In this document: in pieces, positions 25,052-34,641 of the stretch | Position numbering within the stretch: the first letter of the stretch is position 1 | How the letters are laid out: each line of letters begins with the position of its first letter | From: Desertivirga brevis | GTDB taxonomy: Bacteria; Bacteroidota; Bacteroidia; Sphingobacteriales; Sphingobacteriaceae | Assembly (NCBI RefSeq): GCF_017355835.1 | Contig: NZ_JAFEWF010000001.1 | Coordinates: 1,302,001-1,366,000 of the forward strand | Direction: 5' to 3' | Length of the DNA stretch: 64,000 nt | Notes under the pieces: model-generated | What the model saw: the letters and a program-made list of their open reading frames with translations, nothing else | Database searches by the model: none | Told to the model about the DNA's origin: nothing | Translations under genes and position numbers: made by a program

Positions 25052-26740
25052 CTATAAATCTGTCTTTAAAACAGCTCCATTACTGGCATTCGTAACTAAT
25101 GCCCTGTATTGTCCTAGCCATCTGGATTTTAATGGCTTCTTAACAGGCACAAATTCAGCTTTCCTTTTTGCTATCTCATCCTCGCTCAGGTTTACCGACA
25201 GGATATAATTATCAACGTCTATATGAATTTCATCTCCATCCTTAAGCAAGCCGATCATGCCACCTTCTGCAGCCTCTGGGGATACGTGACCAATCGAAGC
25301 ACCTCTGGTTGCGCCACTGAAGCGGCCATCGGTAATCAGGGCAACAGAGCTTCCCAGCCCCATTCCCATGATAAGACTGGTTGGTGTTAGCATCTCTTGC
25401 ATGCCTGGACCTCCCTTAGGGCCTTCGTAACGAATAACCACCACATCACCGGCCTTTACTTTCCCCATAAGGATACCTGCGATTGCTTCCGGTTGACCGT
25501 CAAAACATACTGCCTTACCCGTGAAAACCCTTGAACCGGTGATTCCGGCAGTTTTGATCACCGCACCTTCCTCAGCCAGGTTACCGTAGAGGATTGCTAA
25601 TCCCCCAACAGCACTGTATGGATTATCTATGGTATGAATGATATTTTCGTCTTTGATCTCCGCATTAGCTATTTTCTCCAATAATGTTTCTCCACTGATG
25701 GTGAGGTTATCGATCAATACTTCGCCCCCTCTTTTTGTCATCTCTTTCATCACCGCATTTACTCCTCCAGCGCGATTAATATCCTCCATATGAACTGTGG
25801 TAAGACTTGGGGAGATCTTTGCGATATGCGAAACATTCTTGGAGATCTTGTTAATGTCTTTCAGTTGAAAATTAACATCTGCCTCATTGGCAATAGCCAG
25901 CATGTGCAATACGGTATTGGTACTACCGCCCATAGCCATATCTACGGCAAAGGCATTCTTTATTGCATTTTCGTTGAGGATGTTCTTCAACTTAAACTTT
26001 TCACGTGCAGCTTCGTCTTTTGCAATTTCACAGATCCGTCTTGCTGCTTCCCTGTATAATTGTTCCCTTTCAGGAGTTTGGGCGAGGATCGTACCATTAC
26101 CTGGCAGCGCAATTCCCATAGCTTCCATAAGAGTGTTCATTGAATTTGCTGTGAACATTCCTGAACAGCTTCCACCGCTGGGACAAGCATTACACTCGAT
26201 GTCAAGCAGCTCTTCATCACTCATATTTCCTGCTTCGTGTTTTCCTACTGCTTCGAAGGCTGTAGCCAGGTCGATTGGCGTTCCATCTTTCTTATAGCCT
26301 TTTGCCATTGGGCCCCCGCTAACAAATACAGTAGGCACGTTAACCCTTAGAGCTCCCATGATCATCCCTGGTACTATCTTATCGCAGTTTGGGATGGCAA
26401 TCATTGCATCGAGTTTATGGGCGTTCATCACACTTTCTACCGAACTTGCAATCAGCTCTCTGCTTGGTAATGAATAAAGCATACCGTCATGGCCCATCGC
26501 GATCCCGTCGTCAACGCCAATGGTATTAAATTCAAAAGGTACACAGCCGTTCGCCCGGATCTCCTCTTTAATGATCTCTGAAACCTTATTTAGGAAAAAG
26601 TGTCCGGGAATGATCTCTATAAACGAATTGGCTACCCCAATGAATGGCTTATTAAAATCTTCGTCTTTCAGTCCAGTAGCTCTGAACAATGAACGGTGAG
26701 GCGTTCTTTGATACCCTTTTTTTACTTCATCACTTCTCAT
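25052..26740 (-). CDS. ilvD: dihydroxy-acid dehydratase
   Basis: 562-residue Fe-S dehydratase that converts 2,3-dihydroxy-3-methyl(butanoate/pentanoate) to the 2-oxo acids in valine, leucine and isoleucine synthesis. Cluster-ligand and substrate motifs are intact: NCDKIVPGM (about residue 118), [19 protein letters not shown] (about 190), MAMGGSTNT and RDGRFSG-like [11 protein letters not shown]. Length is normal. It is monocistronic here, with ilvB/N/C not in the window. Confidence 0.95.
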   Translation of the reverse strand: MRSDEVKKGYQRTPHRSLFRATGLKDEDFNKPFIGVANSFIEIIPGHFFLNKVSEIIKEEIRANGCVPFEFNTIGVDDGIAMGHDGMLYSLPSRELIASSVESVMNAHKLDAMIAIPNCDKIVPGMIMGALRVNVPTVFVSGGPMAKGYKKDGTPIDLATAFEAVGKHEAGNMSDEELLDIECNACPSGGSCSGMFTANSMNTLMEAMGIALPGNGTILAQTPEREQLYREAARRICEIAKDEAAREKFKLKNILNENAIKNAFAVDMAMGGSTNTVLHMLAIANEADVNFQLKDINKISKNVSHIAKISPSLTTVHMEDINRAGGVNAVMKEMTKRGGEVLIDNLTISGETLLEKIANAEIKDENIIHTIDNPYSAVGGLAILYGNLAEEGAVIKTAGITGSRVFTGKAVCFDGQPEAIAGILMGKVKAGDVVVIRYEGPKGGPGMQEMLTPTSLIMGMGLGSSVALITDGRFSGATRGASIGHVSPEAAEGGMIGLLKDGDEIHIDVDNYILSVNLSEDEIAKRKAEFVPVKKPLKSRWLGQYRALVTNASNGAVLKTDL

Positions 26741-26835
26741 TATTGATCTTTATTTTGAATGCTAAATAGTGTTGGCGGCAAAGTTGCTGCAAATAATTTT
26801 TAAAAATATTGACCGGCGTCAAAATCGGAAGATTG

Positions 26836-28335
26836 TCAGAAGGGTTTTGAGGGGTTTAAGGTTGTGAAGGCGACTTCGTAAGCTGTCTTTTTCTCCCATT
26901 TTGCTATTAACCAGGCGATAAAACTCAAGGTGAAGATATCCTGATTTTCCTCACTGTCCAGCTGTTTCAAAACAGCCTTCCTATAGGCTGGTTCAAAAAC
27001 TACATCAGGTTTTAAGAGGTATCGTTCAACCAGCTTCAGAAACAACAATACCCGTTCTTCTGAAGTCCTTTGCAAATACTTCTTATATCGCCGGCGAAAG
27101 CTGGTTAGTCGCGACATGGCAAGTTCTATATTCGAGAATTGTGCATGCACTAAAATTTCCATTACATTCTTTCTAATGGTCCATAACATGCCCATTTTCT
27201 TTTCATACCATGCGTCGCTCTGGGTTAGTAAAGTCAGCTGTTTCAAACATCCCCGGTCATTTTGCAGGGCTAAGAACATGGATAGGCATATTCGCAGGTC
27301 CTCAATATCTTCCGGTTTTGCCTTTTGCCTGGTGTTGGAAAGTGATTCTTTTATTAGGGCGACGGCGTTATCCGCATCACCGGTAAAGAAAAGGTTAAGT
27401 GCAGTAAGTAACTGATGTCGTAAATGAAAGATGGTGAAATAGCGCTCGTCGTCCACCATAAGGTCATTCATCTCCTTAAGGTAGGACATGCTTGCTCCAA
27501 AATCCTTCTGCCTGAGGTGGAAGTTCGCTAAAAAATACAGGATGGAGATATGGTAAAAAAAATAGGGTTTCCTGGTTTGCTGCTGATTTTGCAGAAAGTT
27601 ATTTGTACGATCTATGAAACGCTCGATCAGGCTATAATTCTGCTGTATGGCAGCATATTCGTTGGCAATGAAAAGGATCTGGTAAACTGCCTTATACGTC
27701 ATGAGGTCCTGCATAGAGATCTTATACTTCCTTATCGTTCTTATTATCAAAGCTGTCAGATTAACGACCTTGCCTTTAAGGTGTATCTCCTGCAGTTCCT
27801 GCCGTAGAAAGGCATAGGCCATGTTGAGCTTAGCTTCGCGCTGCATCTCCGACTGGTTATTCAGGAAGCGGATGGTTAAGGCGTCTAATTCTTCTGCCCC
27901 TGGTAAATGCGCGTACTGGAGCTTTAGCAGCAAAATCTCATTCAACAGATTGAACTGCTCCAAATGTTCCCCAAGACGTTCAGCTTTATCCAGGCATTTA
28001 AACGCTACCTTCACTACATCGTTTTCTAGCAGGAATCGTGCTACCACCAGCAGCCGGAGCGCCTCATAGGCTTCTGACTGGTTGCTTTCGAAGGTCTTTT
28101 GCGAGAGGAAGAGTAATAAAGAATCCTGCAGCCTTTTTCGTAAAGCATGATAGGCATCCTTATTTTTCCCTGGTTTATAAAGCTTGCTTAAGCCTTCTAT
28201 ATCGTCAGTTTCTAATAATTTCAGTAGATCAAGATTTTTAACGTCTTCCCTTTTGTTTTTACGCTCTAAAAACTGCCTGAAAAGCTTTTTATCGTAGCTA
28301 TTAAGTAGGTTTACCAACTCTGAGAGTGAGTCCAT
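26836..28335 (-). CDS. helical-repeat hypothetical protein
   Basis: 499-residue, all-helical cytosolic protein without signal or membrane segments. The pattern of ~35-residue helical pairs suggests TPR-like solenoid structure, but no canonical TPR consensus repeats strongly. It begins MDSLSELVNLLNSYDKKLFR. I recognise no family. The gene is divergently placed from the YiaA/B gene at 28463 and stands apart from ilvD (95-bp gap). Function unknown; proteins of this shape usually act as binding scaffolds. Confidence 0.75.
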   Translation of the reverse strand: MDSLSELVNLLNSYDKKLFRQFLERKNKREDVKNLDLLKLLETDDIEGLSKLYKPGKNKDAYHALRKRLQDSLLLFLSQKTFESNQSEAYEALRLLVVARFLLENDVVKVAFKCLDKAERLGEHLEQFNLLNEILLLKLQYAHLPGAEELDALTIRFLNNQSEMQREAKLNMAYAFLRQELQEIHLKGKVVNLTALIIRTIRKYKISMQDLMTYKAVYQILFIANEYAAIQQNYSLIERFIDRTNNFLQNQQQTRKPYFFYHISILYFLANFHLRQKDFGASMSYLKEMNDLMVDDERYFTIFHLRHQLLTALNLFFTGDADNAVALIKESLSNTRQKAKPEDIEDLRICLSMFLALQNDRGCLKQLTLLTQSDAWYEKKMGMLWTIRKNVMEILVHAQFSNIELAMSRLTSFRRRYKKYLQRTSEERVLLFLKLVERYLLKPDVVFEPAYRKAVLKQLDSEENQDIFTLSFIAWLIAKWEKKTAYEVAFTTLNPSKPF

Positions 28336-28462
28336 TTGCTTATTTTGATGTTGGTAAAATTATAAAAACTAGCAAAATATATCGTCAGTAATCTTCTTAA
28401 ACTGCTTTTTACAGCTCCTTTTTTCAGCCGACATTTGATTCATATTAATTAACAAAATAAAT

Positions 28463-28930
28463 ATGGAATCGCTACACAACAGAACTGAAGAAAATTCATC
28501 TATCGCAAAACATGCTGACAAAACCAGAAACCCTTTCAAACCTACAGGGGCATTTATAGGAGCTTCGTGGTTTGCATTATTGACAGGAACAATAGGATAT
28601 TGCATTGGCCTATCGAACGCGAGTATGGAGCTTAATGAGAAGGGCTATTATTTCACCGTTCTACTATTTGGTTTATTCGCAGTGATCTCGGTGCAAAAAA
28701 CAGTGAGGGACAAAGCTGAAGGGCTTGCCGTTACTGATCTCTATTATGGCATCAGTTGGTTTGCAACTATTGCCGCAATGGTATTGCTTACTATTGGCCT
28801 TTGGAATGCAGATATTACGCTTAGTGAAAAAGGATTTTATGCCATGGCTTTCTGCCTGAGTATGTTCTCGGCTATTGCTGTGCAAAAGAATACCCGCGAC
28901 GCAAAGTTGTTCGAGGATAAAGAACTGTAA
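28463..28930 (+). CDS. YiaA/YiaB-like inner membrane protein
   Basis: 155-residue protein with four membrane helices arranged as two similar two-helix units: FKPTGAFIGASWFALLTGTI...SVQKTVRD and LYYGISWFATIAAMVLL...AVQKNTRD. The internal repeat, ending (S/A)VQK.(V/T)RD, is the YiaA/YiaB signature. The first ~25 residues are polar and cytoplasmic. Function unknown. It stands alone, followed by a terminator-like hairpin. Confidence 0.88.
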   Translation: MESLHNRTEENSSIAKHADKTRNPFKPTGAFIGASWFALLTGTIGYCIGLSNASMELNEKGYYFTVLLFGLFAVISVQKTVRDKAEGLAVTDLYYGISWFATIAAMVLLTIGLWNADITLSEKGFYAMAFCLSMFSAIAVQKNTRDAKLFEDKEL

Positions 28931-28943
28931 CGTAGCGGTTGCT

Positions 28944-28984
28944 TCCCCCGTCGGCTTGCGTAGCAAGGTGGCGGGGTTTTTTGC
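28944..28984 (+). terminator. terminator after YiaA/B gene
   Basis: The stem CCCCCG.C / G.CGGGG around CGGCTTGCGTAGCAAGGTGG is followed by TTTTTTG. It lies 14 bp after the stop. Confidence 0.65.
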
Positions 28985-29020
28985 GGGATTAACTGCGTTG
29001 ATCCCTAGAGGGGGGGCTTC

Positions 29021-29131
29021 AAATCAAATGCTGGTCGCTCCGCTCCCTGGCATTTTTTGTTTATCAGCTCGCCCGAGTGAACTCGGCTCGCCGTAAACAA
29101 AAAATGCCACCCTTCGGGCAGCATTTGATTT
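29021..29131. repeat. nested palindrome at the tRNA-Ser 3' side
   Basis: Three nested inverted segments: AAATCAAATGCTG / CAGCATTTGATTT (29021-29033 and 29119-29131), GGCATTTTTTGTTTA / TAAACAAAAAATGCC, and around the centre a CGAG..CGAGT/ACTCGGCTCG hairpin. The whole 111 bp could fold into one long interrupted hairpin. On the minus strand it starts right after the tRNA CCA end, so it may terminate the tRNA transcript. It also has the look of a dispersed mobile palindrome. Confidence 0.7.
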
Positions 29132-29218
29132 GGCGGAGAGTGAGGGATTCGAACCCCCGGACCTGTTACAGTCAACAGTTTTCAAGACTGCCGCAATCGA
29201 CCACTCTGCCAACTCTCC
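29131..29218 (-). tRNA. tRNA-Ser (anticodon UGA)
   Basis: A class II tRNA on the minus strand, 85 nt plus encoded CCA (29131-29133). The acceptor is GGAGAGT/ACTCTCC with discriminator G. The anticodon loop CTTGAAA gives TGA, reading UCA. It has a long variable arm (TTGACTGTAACAGGT region) and the T loop TTCGAAT. Confidence 0.93.
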
Positions 29219-29314
29219 GGGGGCAAAAGTACAATTCTCAGCAACATCTCCAAAATGAGATGTATCCTTTTTTCAATTTTACTGCTAATGCTTCTGAAAA
29301 CCAGCTTAATATTT

Positions 29315-30310
29315 TTATCGAAGGTTGTTTTTTGTGATGTTTTCCTCTACGGGTTCGCGTCTAAATGAGTTGAAAAGAGGCTTCACAATCTTAATACTTC
29401 GCTTGGAAAGATCAATACTTGCGTTAAATTCAAATCCAAGCAAAATAATAAAGGAGTTTAGGTATAGCCAGATCATGACAACAATGATAGTACCGATAGA
29501 GCCGTACAGACGATTGAAATTGGTGAAATGGTTGATATAAAATCCGAAACCCCAGAAGGTAACTAAAGCCAAAGCGCTGGCCAACCATGCACCGGGACTG
29601 AAAAGTTTCCATTTTTTGGTATGGGCCGGACCGTACCTGTATAAGATAGAGATAGTAATAAAATAAATGGCGATAAGAATAAACCACCGTACAGCTGCCA
29701 CCAGGAAAACGTAGAAGGCTTTATTAAAGGCAAACTCCTTTTGGATCCTTGCAATGGCTACTTCCGAAAATGTTATAATACCGAGACCCACTACAAGTGC
29801 GAAAAAGAGGACAAAGGTAAGCGCAATGGCAACCAGACGCTGCCGCAACCAGCCTCTTGATTCGATGATCAGGGATGACTTATTAAAGGCCTTCATCAGG
29901 TTGGTAATACCGTTGGTCGCGAAAAACAGTGCCGCCACAAAACCGAAAGAAAGCACTCCCCCGTTCTGCTTGTTAATAATATCTTCAAGTGTTGACCGTA
30001 CTGCCAGGTAACTGTAGGTAGGGAAAAGAAGCTTCAGCTGGTTCATCAGCTGATCCTGGAACCCTTCTACTGGAATGTACGGGATAAGTGTAAATATAAA
30101 GATGATCGTAGGGAATATAGCCAGCATAAAGCTGTAGGCCAGCGATGATGCCTTGTTAGCCAGGGAGTCCCTGCCTATTTCCTGAAAAAAAAAGGAGCAA
30201 ATAGTGTATAATGGAAGCGGACCAAATCCTGGTATCACAAATACCTTCGTCCATTCTATAAAGTTGGAATAAAGACGATTTTTAAGTAGAAATTTGTGAA
30301 CACCCTTCAT
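29315..30310 (-). CDS. YihY/BrkB family membrane protein
   Basis: 331-residue inner-membrane protein with six helices, the YihY (once called BrkB) family. Family blocks include LANKASSLAYSFMLAIFP near residue 55, the GGVLSFGFVAALFFATNG region and the C-terminal YLNSFIILLGFEFNA. The biochemical role is unsettled. It is 4 bp downstream of the thioesterase gene, the last gene of a minus-strand run from the PASTA protein. A second YihY paralogue is at 52228-53229. Confidence 0.88.
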   Translation of the reverse strand: MKGVHKFLLKNRLYSNFIEWTKVFVIPGFGPLPLYTICSFFFQEIGRDSLANKASSLAYSFMLAIFPTIIFIFTLIPYIPVEGFQDQLMNQLKLLFPTYSYLAVRSTLEDIINKQNGGVLSFGFVAALFFATNGITNLMKAFNKSSLIIESRGWLRQRLVAIALTFVLFFALVVGLGIITFSEVAIARIQKEFAFNKAFYVFLVAAVRWFILIAIYFITISILYRYGPAHTKKWKLFSPGAWLASALALVTFWGFGFYINHFTNFNRLYGSIGTIIVVMIWLYLNSFIILLGFEFNASIDLSKRSIKIVKPLFNSFRREPVEENITKNNLR

Positions 30311-30313
30311 AGT

Positions 30314-30721
30314 TTATTCGAAAAACGGCTTCATCTTTTCAGAGAAGAGAGCTGGAGGCATGCAGGGCCGGTTTCGTTTCATGTCGATAAAAGCTAGTGT
30401 GGTCTCTCCCTCATGGATCAAGTCTTGTTTTTCGTTGTAGAAATAATACTTGAAATGAATCTTCACGCCCGGCATCTTTTCGATTTGAGTTTTGATGGTG
30501 ATCTCCTCATCGTATAAAGCTGGCTTAAGATATTTCGCGTGCATCTCCAGAACCGGCATCATCACCCCGTCTTCTTCCATAGAACGGTAGGTCATTCCAA
30601 GGCTTCTTAATGATTCAACACGCGCCACCTCATAGAATTCGGCATAATTGCCGTAATACATGTAGCCCATCTGGTCGGTCTCGCCGTACCTGACCCTGAT
30701 CTTTGTTTCGTGACTAAACAT
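30314..30721 (-). CDS. 4HBT acyl-CoA thioesterase (YbgC-like)
   Basis: 135-residue hotdog-fold thioesterase. The N-terminal motif VRYGETDQMGYMYYGNYAEFYEVAR carries the YbgC/4-hydroxybenzoyl-CoA type active-site Asp (about residue 17) and the oxyanion region. It likely hydrolyses acyl-CoAs in the cytosol; substrate unknown. It shares TAATG overlap (1 bp) with mltG upstream. Confidence 0.9.
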   Translation of the reverse strand: MFSHETKIRVRYGETDQMGYMYYGNYAEFYEVARVESLRSLGMTYRSMEEDGVMMPVLEMHAKYLKPALYDEEITIKTQIEKMPGVKIHFKYYFYNEKQDLIHEGETTLAFIDMKRNRPCMPPALFSEKMKPFFE

Positions 30722-31776
30722 TACTTCTTGATGTTACGCTCGTTTAAGGCCTGCTGGAACCTTCTTGCATTTGCCAGGTGCTCAGCTTGTGTTACTGCGA
30801 AATTATGATAGCCTGAGAAATCTTCCTTAGCACACATGTATATGAATTTGTGCTTCTTATGGTTCAACACCGCGTCGATCGCATTGATACTTGGCATCAT
30901 TATAGGGCCTGGAGGAAGCCCCCTGTATACATAAGTATTATAAGGAGAATCCTTCAGCAAATGCTTGTTTAGCACGCGACGGATTGTAAAGTCTTTATTC
31001 GCATAGATCACTGTAGGGTCTGCCTGTAATTTAATTCCATTTTTATAACGGTTCATGTACAGTCCGGCAATAGTGGGCATTTCATCATCGTACAGCGCTT
31101 CAGCATCAACAATAGCTGCCAGGGAACTTACCTGAAGCTCTGTTAAACCAATTGCCTTTGCTTTACTTTTCCGTTCTGAGGTCCAAAACTTCTGGTACTC
31201 CTCATACATCTTTGTAAAGAACTTGTCGGCAGAGGTATTCCAATACATCTCATAAGAGTTTGGAATAAAGACAGCAAAAACATTATCCTTATTGAACCCA
31301 TACTTACTGATATACTCAGTTGAATCAAGCAAACGAAGCAAAGATGTAGAATCAGCCTCAAGCTGAGTAGAAACATACTTGGCAAAGTCTTCTTTTATAC
31401 GGTAGCTCTTGAAGCGCATATTAACAGGCTCCTGGTTGCCTGCCTTCAACATGTTAATGAAGTTCCGGTTGCTCATTCCTGCCTTCAACTTATACTTCCC
31501 CGGCTTAACAACCGCAGGATAGCCCATCTTCTCGGCAGCCCATTTGAATACTTCGGGCTTACTTACCATTTCCTGGCTTTCAATACTCTTGTAGACATCG
31601 GCGAAAGTTGAACCCGTGCGAACATAGAGATACTCGGCATTATTAGTAACACTCGGTCCGAAAAACTTCATGTAATAGTTGAACAGGGTAATACCTAAGG
31701 CCAATAAAACCACCGCAGCCAGAGCTATAATAATTTTCCACTTCTGGCTTAGTCTTCCTGATTTTTGATCAGACAT
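30721..31776 (-). CDS. mltG: endolytic murein transglycosylase MltG
   Basis: 351-residue inner-membrane enzyme that cuts nascent glycan strands and so sets peptidoglycan chain length. It has one N-terminal membrane helix (about 14-34), a LysM-like segment, then the YceG domain. The catalytic Glu is in AAIVDAEALYDDEMPTIAGL (the second acidic position, which matches the invariant Glu). LQADPTVIYA and YRGLPPGPI follow as in the family. Length is normal. It is 14 bp downstream of the rhodanese gene. Confidence 0.92.
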   Translation of the reverse strand: MSDQKSGRLSQKWKIIIALAAVVLLALGITLFNYYMKFFGPSVTNNAEYLYVRTGSTFADVYKSIESQEMVSKPEVFKWAAEKMGYPAVVKPGKYKLKAGMSNRNFINMLKAGNQEPVNMRFKSYRIKEDFAKYVSTQLEADSTSLLRLLDSTEYISKYGFNKDNVFAVFIPNSYEMYWNTSADKFFTKMYEEYQKFWTSERKSKAKAIGLTELQVSSLAAIVDAEALYDDEMPTIAGLYMNRYKNGIKLQADPTVIYANKDFTIRRVLNKHLLKDSPYNTYVYRGLPPGPIMMPSINAIDAVLNHKKHKFIYMCAKEDFSGYHNFAVTQAEHLANARRFQQALNERNIKK

Positions 31777-31790
31777 CCTTTAATAAATTT

Positions 31791-32105
31791 TTATTCTACG
31801 ATTCTTCTATAGGCGAGAAGCCCGCCCGTTAAATTTCTCACCTTAGTAAACCCGGCAAGGGCTAATTGTTTACACGCAGTTTCACTTCTTATACCGCGCT
31901 GGCAGATAACGACGATTTCTTCGTCTTTTTCATATTCGAGATCTTCTATATCCCGAAGCAGATTTCCGAGCGGAAGGTTATTCCCCCCAATATTATAGGT
32001 AAAAAATTCAAGCTGTTCTCTAACATCTAAAAGCTTCAGGTCCTCTCCCTTTTTCAGCCTTTCTTTAAGTTCAGCGGGTACAATATCACTCAACTGGCGT
32101 TCCAT
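31791..32105 (-). CDS. single-domain rhodanese-like protein
   Basis: 104-residue rhodanese-fold protein. The active-site loop CQRGIRSE (Cys at about residue 72) would carry a persulfide for sulfur transfer. LLDVREQLEF matches the CH2A-like motif. Its start overlaps the PASTA gene by 20 bp, so the two are translationally linked. The partner is unknown. Confidence 0.88.
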   Translation of the reverse strand: MERQLSDIVPAELKERLKKGEDLKLLDVREQLEFFTYNIGGNNLPLGNLLRDIEDLEYEKDEEIVVICQRGIRSETACKQLALAGFTKVRNLTGGLLAYRRIVE

Positions 32106-32859
32106 TAGATAAAATTAAATCCACTTTAGACCCTATGCTAACTTTATTCAGACTGTCAACCGAAGGGTACTGCCTGATCACACGGGCACCTGTAGTATCA
32201 GAGATTAAGCCCTCATAAGTTACCATACCGACACTCAAAGAAGAGCCCTTTAATGCAAATCTTGCTTCGGATAAGGTACTGCCGGAAAGGTCCGGAAGGT
32301 CCACTTCACTTGCTCCTTTGCCATCACCCAATACAAGGCTAATAACGGAGCCCTTTGGAACTTGTTGTCCGGTTGAAATGGTACGACCCTTTAATGTGGC
32401 TTCAAGTACCCTGTCGCGAACGATATCTGAGGTGTAGCTGGTATCGCCAATTTTTATTCCGTAATTACTGAGAACAGCCCTTGCTTCCAGAAATGTCATT
32501 TCAAAAATATTAGGGAAGCCAACCTCCGGAGCATTCCTGGTAATGATCGTAAGGTAAATGGTCCGGTTTGCCTTCACATTTGTATGAGCATCGGGATCCT
32601 GTTCAATAACCAGCCCCGGCGCTTTACCAACCTGGAACACTGAATCTATCTGATAATTGAACCCCTGGGCTTCCAACAGTTCAACGGCTTCTTCCACGTT
32701 CATCCCCTTTAATTTGGGAACAGGCTGACCTTCGCCATGTCTTGTATAAAAGCGTAGGCTGAAAAATATCACCAGTAGAAAAACTATTACTGAAACGATA
32801 GCAATAATCAGGTTTTTTCGAAAGGTGTCTGTTCTGAGGTAAGCTAAAAACTTGTTCAT
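32086..32859 (-). CDS. membrane-anchored PASTA-domain protein
   Basis: 257-residue protein with a short cytoplasmic N-terminus, one membrane helix (about 16-36), then three extracytoplasmic PASTA domains (starting near VPKLKGMNVEEAVELL, FPNIFEMTFLEARAVL and LPDLSGSTLSEARFAL). PASTA domains bind peptidoglycan fragments or beta-lactam-like ligands. There is no kinase domain, so it resembles the Bacteroidota PASTA-only proteins and not Ser/Thr kinase PknB. Its location upstream of mltG fits a cell-wall role. Confidence 0.88.
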   Translation of the reverse strand: MNKFLAYLRTDTFRKNLIIAIVSVIVFLLVIFFSLRFYTRHGEGQPVPKLKGMNVEEAVELLEAQGFNYQIDSVFQVGKAPGLVIEQDPDAHTNVKANRTIYLTIITRNAPEVGFPNIFEMTFLEARAVLSNYGIKIGDTSYTSDIVRDRVLEATLKGRTISTGQQVPKGSVISLVLGDGKGASEVDLPDLSGSTLSEARFALKGSSLSVGMVTYEGLISDTTGARVIRQYPSVDSLNKVSIGSKVDLILSNGTPVE

Positions 32860-32957
32860 TTATTTGGGCAATCACAAATAAGCTCCAAACTTAAGTCAAA
32901 AAACCTGCAACGGCAAGTATTCAGACAAAGGGCCCGAAAGTATTTAAGTGAATGGAA

Positions 32958-33077
32958 TTATCTGTTCGCTTGAAAATAATTAAAAGCAGCCAGCACTCTT
33001 AACAGGATATAAGAAACGCATAAGATCAGGGAAAAGACAAAAAGAGCTTTGTCTATCAAGGTAAATTTTCTTTTCAT
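32958..33077 (-). CDS. possible 39-aa membrane peptide
   Basis: A short frame starting ATG AAA AGA AAA (33075-33077) and ending TAA (32958-32960). It encodes a basic N-terminus and one hydrophobic helix (ALFVFSLILCVSYILLRVL), a plausible small membrane protein. No clear ribosome site. Nothing else is seen between 32860 and 33429 except AT-rich non-coding sequence. Confidence 0.35.
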   Translation of the reverse strand: MKRKFTLIDKALFVFSLILCVSYILLRVLAAFNYFQANR

Positions 33078-33429
33078 TGTGTAGGTTGGATAAGATGATC
33101 TAAGGTAAAACTTTTCCTTAAGTGCTCCTAAAAAAATAAATTTTTATCTTATGCCTGGTGCCGCAAGTCCTAGTAAATCCCTACTCAGTAGAAGTTAAAC
33201 TATTATGTTAACTAGAGTCAGCCGGGAAATATTGATTTGCATTTCGCTTACGTATTCTATCTACTTAATACCGTTTCAAATTACAATTTGTTGAATAAAC
33301 ATAAGAAACAGGTTTACTGAGTGTTGCCAGGGAAAAAGTGGAAAACCGGGGCAACGTTGAAAACTATACCAGCTGCAGAAAAGCTAAAAAAAGCTGAAGG
33401 TTATACTTTTGAGTTGTACAACGTTATTT

Positions 33430-33609
33430 ATGAAGGAAGAAATTCTAACTGTTATAACCCTGCTTGCTGGAATTGATGCTTTTATTACGGCTCCTGCCTC
33501 TGAAAGTCCATTTCTATTATTAACAACTTCTATCGTTTCCTGCTATTTAGCGTATTTCTTCCAGAACAGGAAGTTACAGAAGAAGCAACAAGAAGAACAC
33601 TTTGATTAA
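33430..33609 (+). CDS. small membrane protein, hypothetical
   Basis: 59 residues from the ATG at 33430 (a TTG at 33409 is the only earlier start). Two hydrophobic stretches (ILTVITLLAGIDAFI and LLLTTSIVSCYLAYFF) are joined by a short polar loop, then a Lys/Gln-rich tail. No family recognised. It is convergent with the esterase gene, its stop 6 bp from the esterase stop. Confidence 0.4.
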   Translation: MKEEILTVITLLAGIDAFITAPASESPFLLLTTSIVSCYLAYFFQNRKLQKKQQEEHFD

Positions 33610-33614
33610 TCAGG

Positions 33615-34622
33615 CTATTTCCGGGGCTTTTTAAAAACTTTGTTTAGAAAATCGGCCATGTAGTTAACAGACTCATCAGCCCAGGGATGAAAAAGCCAGA
33701 AGGGGTGCATTTTAACATTAAACTGATGCACTTCATGGTAGGTACCCCATTCTTTAAACTGGCCAATTAGCTCGTCCTGACCAGCATGGAAACGGGAATG
33801 ACCACTATTTAAAAAAAGCATCGGTATTGATTTTTCATTAGCCCAGTAGCCGGGGGATGCATCTTTCCATATTTCTGGTTTCTCGTTAAATAAACCACCC
33901 AACCATTGTACGTCAGGAGAATCTTTTGTCCTGGGAGAATTTAAAGACGAAGGAGCCATAAAATTGATAACACCGTCAATATCTATAACGGCATGAACAG
34001 AACTGGAGTAATTATTATATCCCATTGTTCCTTCAAATTTCTTAACCTCATTGGTTAAGCCAACTAAGGAGGCAAGCTGACCGCCTGCAGAACATCCTGA
34101 GATAGCTACTTTAGTTGTATCTATGTTATACCTTGCTGCATTTGCCTTTACCCAGCGTATGGCGGCTTTAATGTTATGTACCGCAGCAGGATATTTTGCT
34201 TCAAGTGATAACTGATATTCGACGGGTATAGTTACAAATCCTTTCGCAGCAAGCATTTCAGCCATCGGCACCTGCATTGACTTGTCGCCCGAACGCCACC
34301 CTCCCCCATGCACCATGATCAAGACCGGATAAACACCTTGTTTAGCGGGTTTGAAAATATCTGCATGCAATTCCCTCTTCCCGAAAGTGCTTTCAGGTAA
34401 GGTTGCATACACCACATCTCGTTCTGCAATAACACCTGCCGGTACTTCGTCTAAAGCAGGAGTTGCATATGGAAAGTTCTTCCTGATCTGACTATAAACC
34501 TTCCTCACATTATAGGAGGTGTCTCGCGGGATTTCAGCTGTCTTTTTTGTCTGAGCATTTATATGCCCAGCAAAAAAGACAGCTGAAATCAGGAGTGCAA
34601 TCTTAAGTTTTTTAGTATCCAT
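33615..34622 (-). CDS. secreted alpha/beta-hydrolase (esterase)
   Basis: 335-residue secreted esterase. I start at MDTKKLKIALL (ATG at 34620-34622), which gives a signal peptide; the longer frame to 34949 overlaps the pectinesterase gene. The oxyanion motif HGGGW and the nucleophile GCSAGG (Ser about residue 180) are those of the BD-FAE/carboxylesterase type. The catalytic His lies near FHPWADES at the C-terminus. With the pectin methylesterase 20 bp upstream it probably removes ester groups from pectin or hemicellulose. Confidence 0.85.
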   Translation of the reverse strand: MDTKKLKIALLISAVFFAGHINAQTKKTAEIPRDTSYNVRKVYSQIRKNFPYATPALDEVPAGVIAERDVVYATLPESTFGKRELHADIFKPAKQGVYPVLIMVHGGGWRSGDKSMQVPMAEMLAAKGFVTIPVEYQLSLEAKYPAAVHNIKAAIRWVKANAARYNIDTTKVAISGCSAGGQLASLVGLTNEVKKFEGTMGYNNYSSSVHAVIDIDGVINFMAPSSLNSPRTKDSPDVQWLGGLFNEKPEIWKDASPGYWANEKSIPMLFLNSGHSRFHAGQDELIGQFKEWGTYHEVHQFNVKMHPFWLFHPWADESVNYMADFLNKVFKKPRK

Positions 34623-34641
34623 GGTAAACAGCAGCAGTTCG

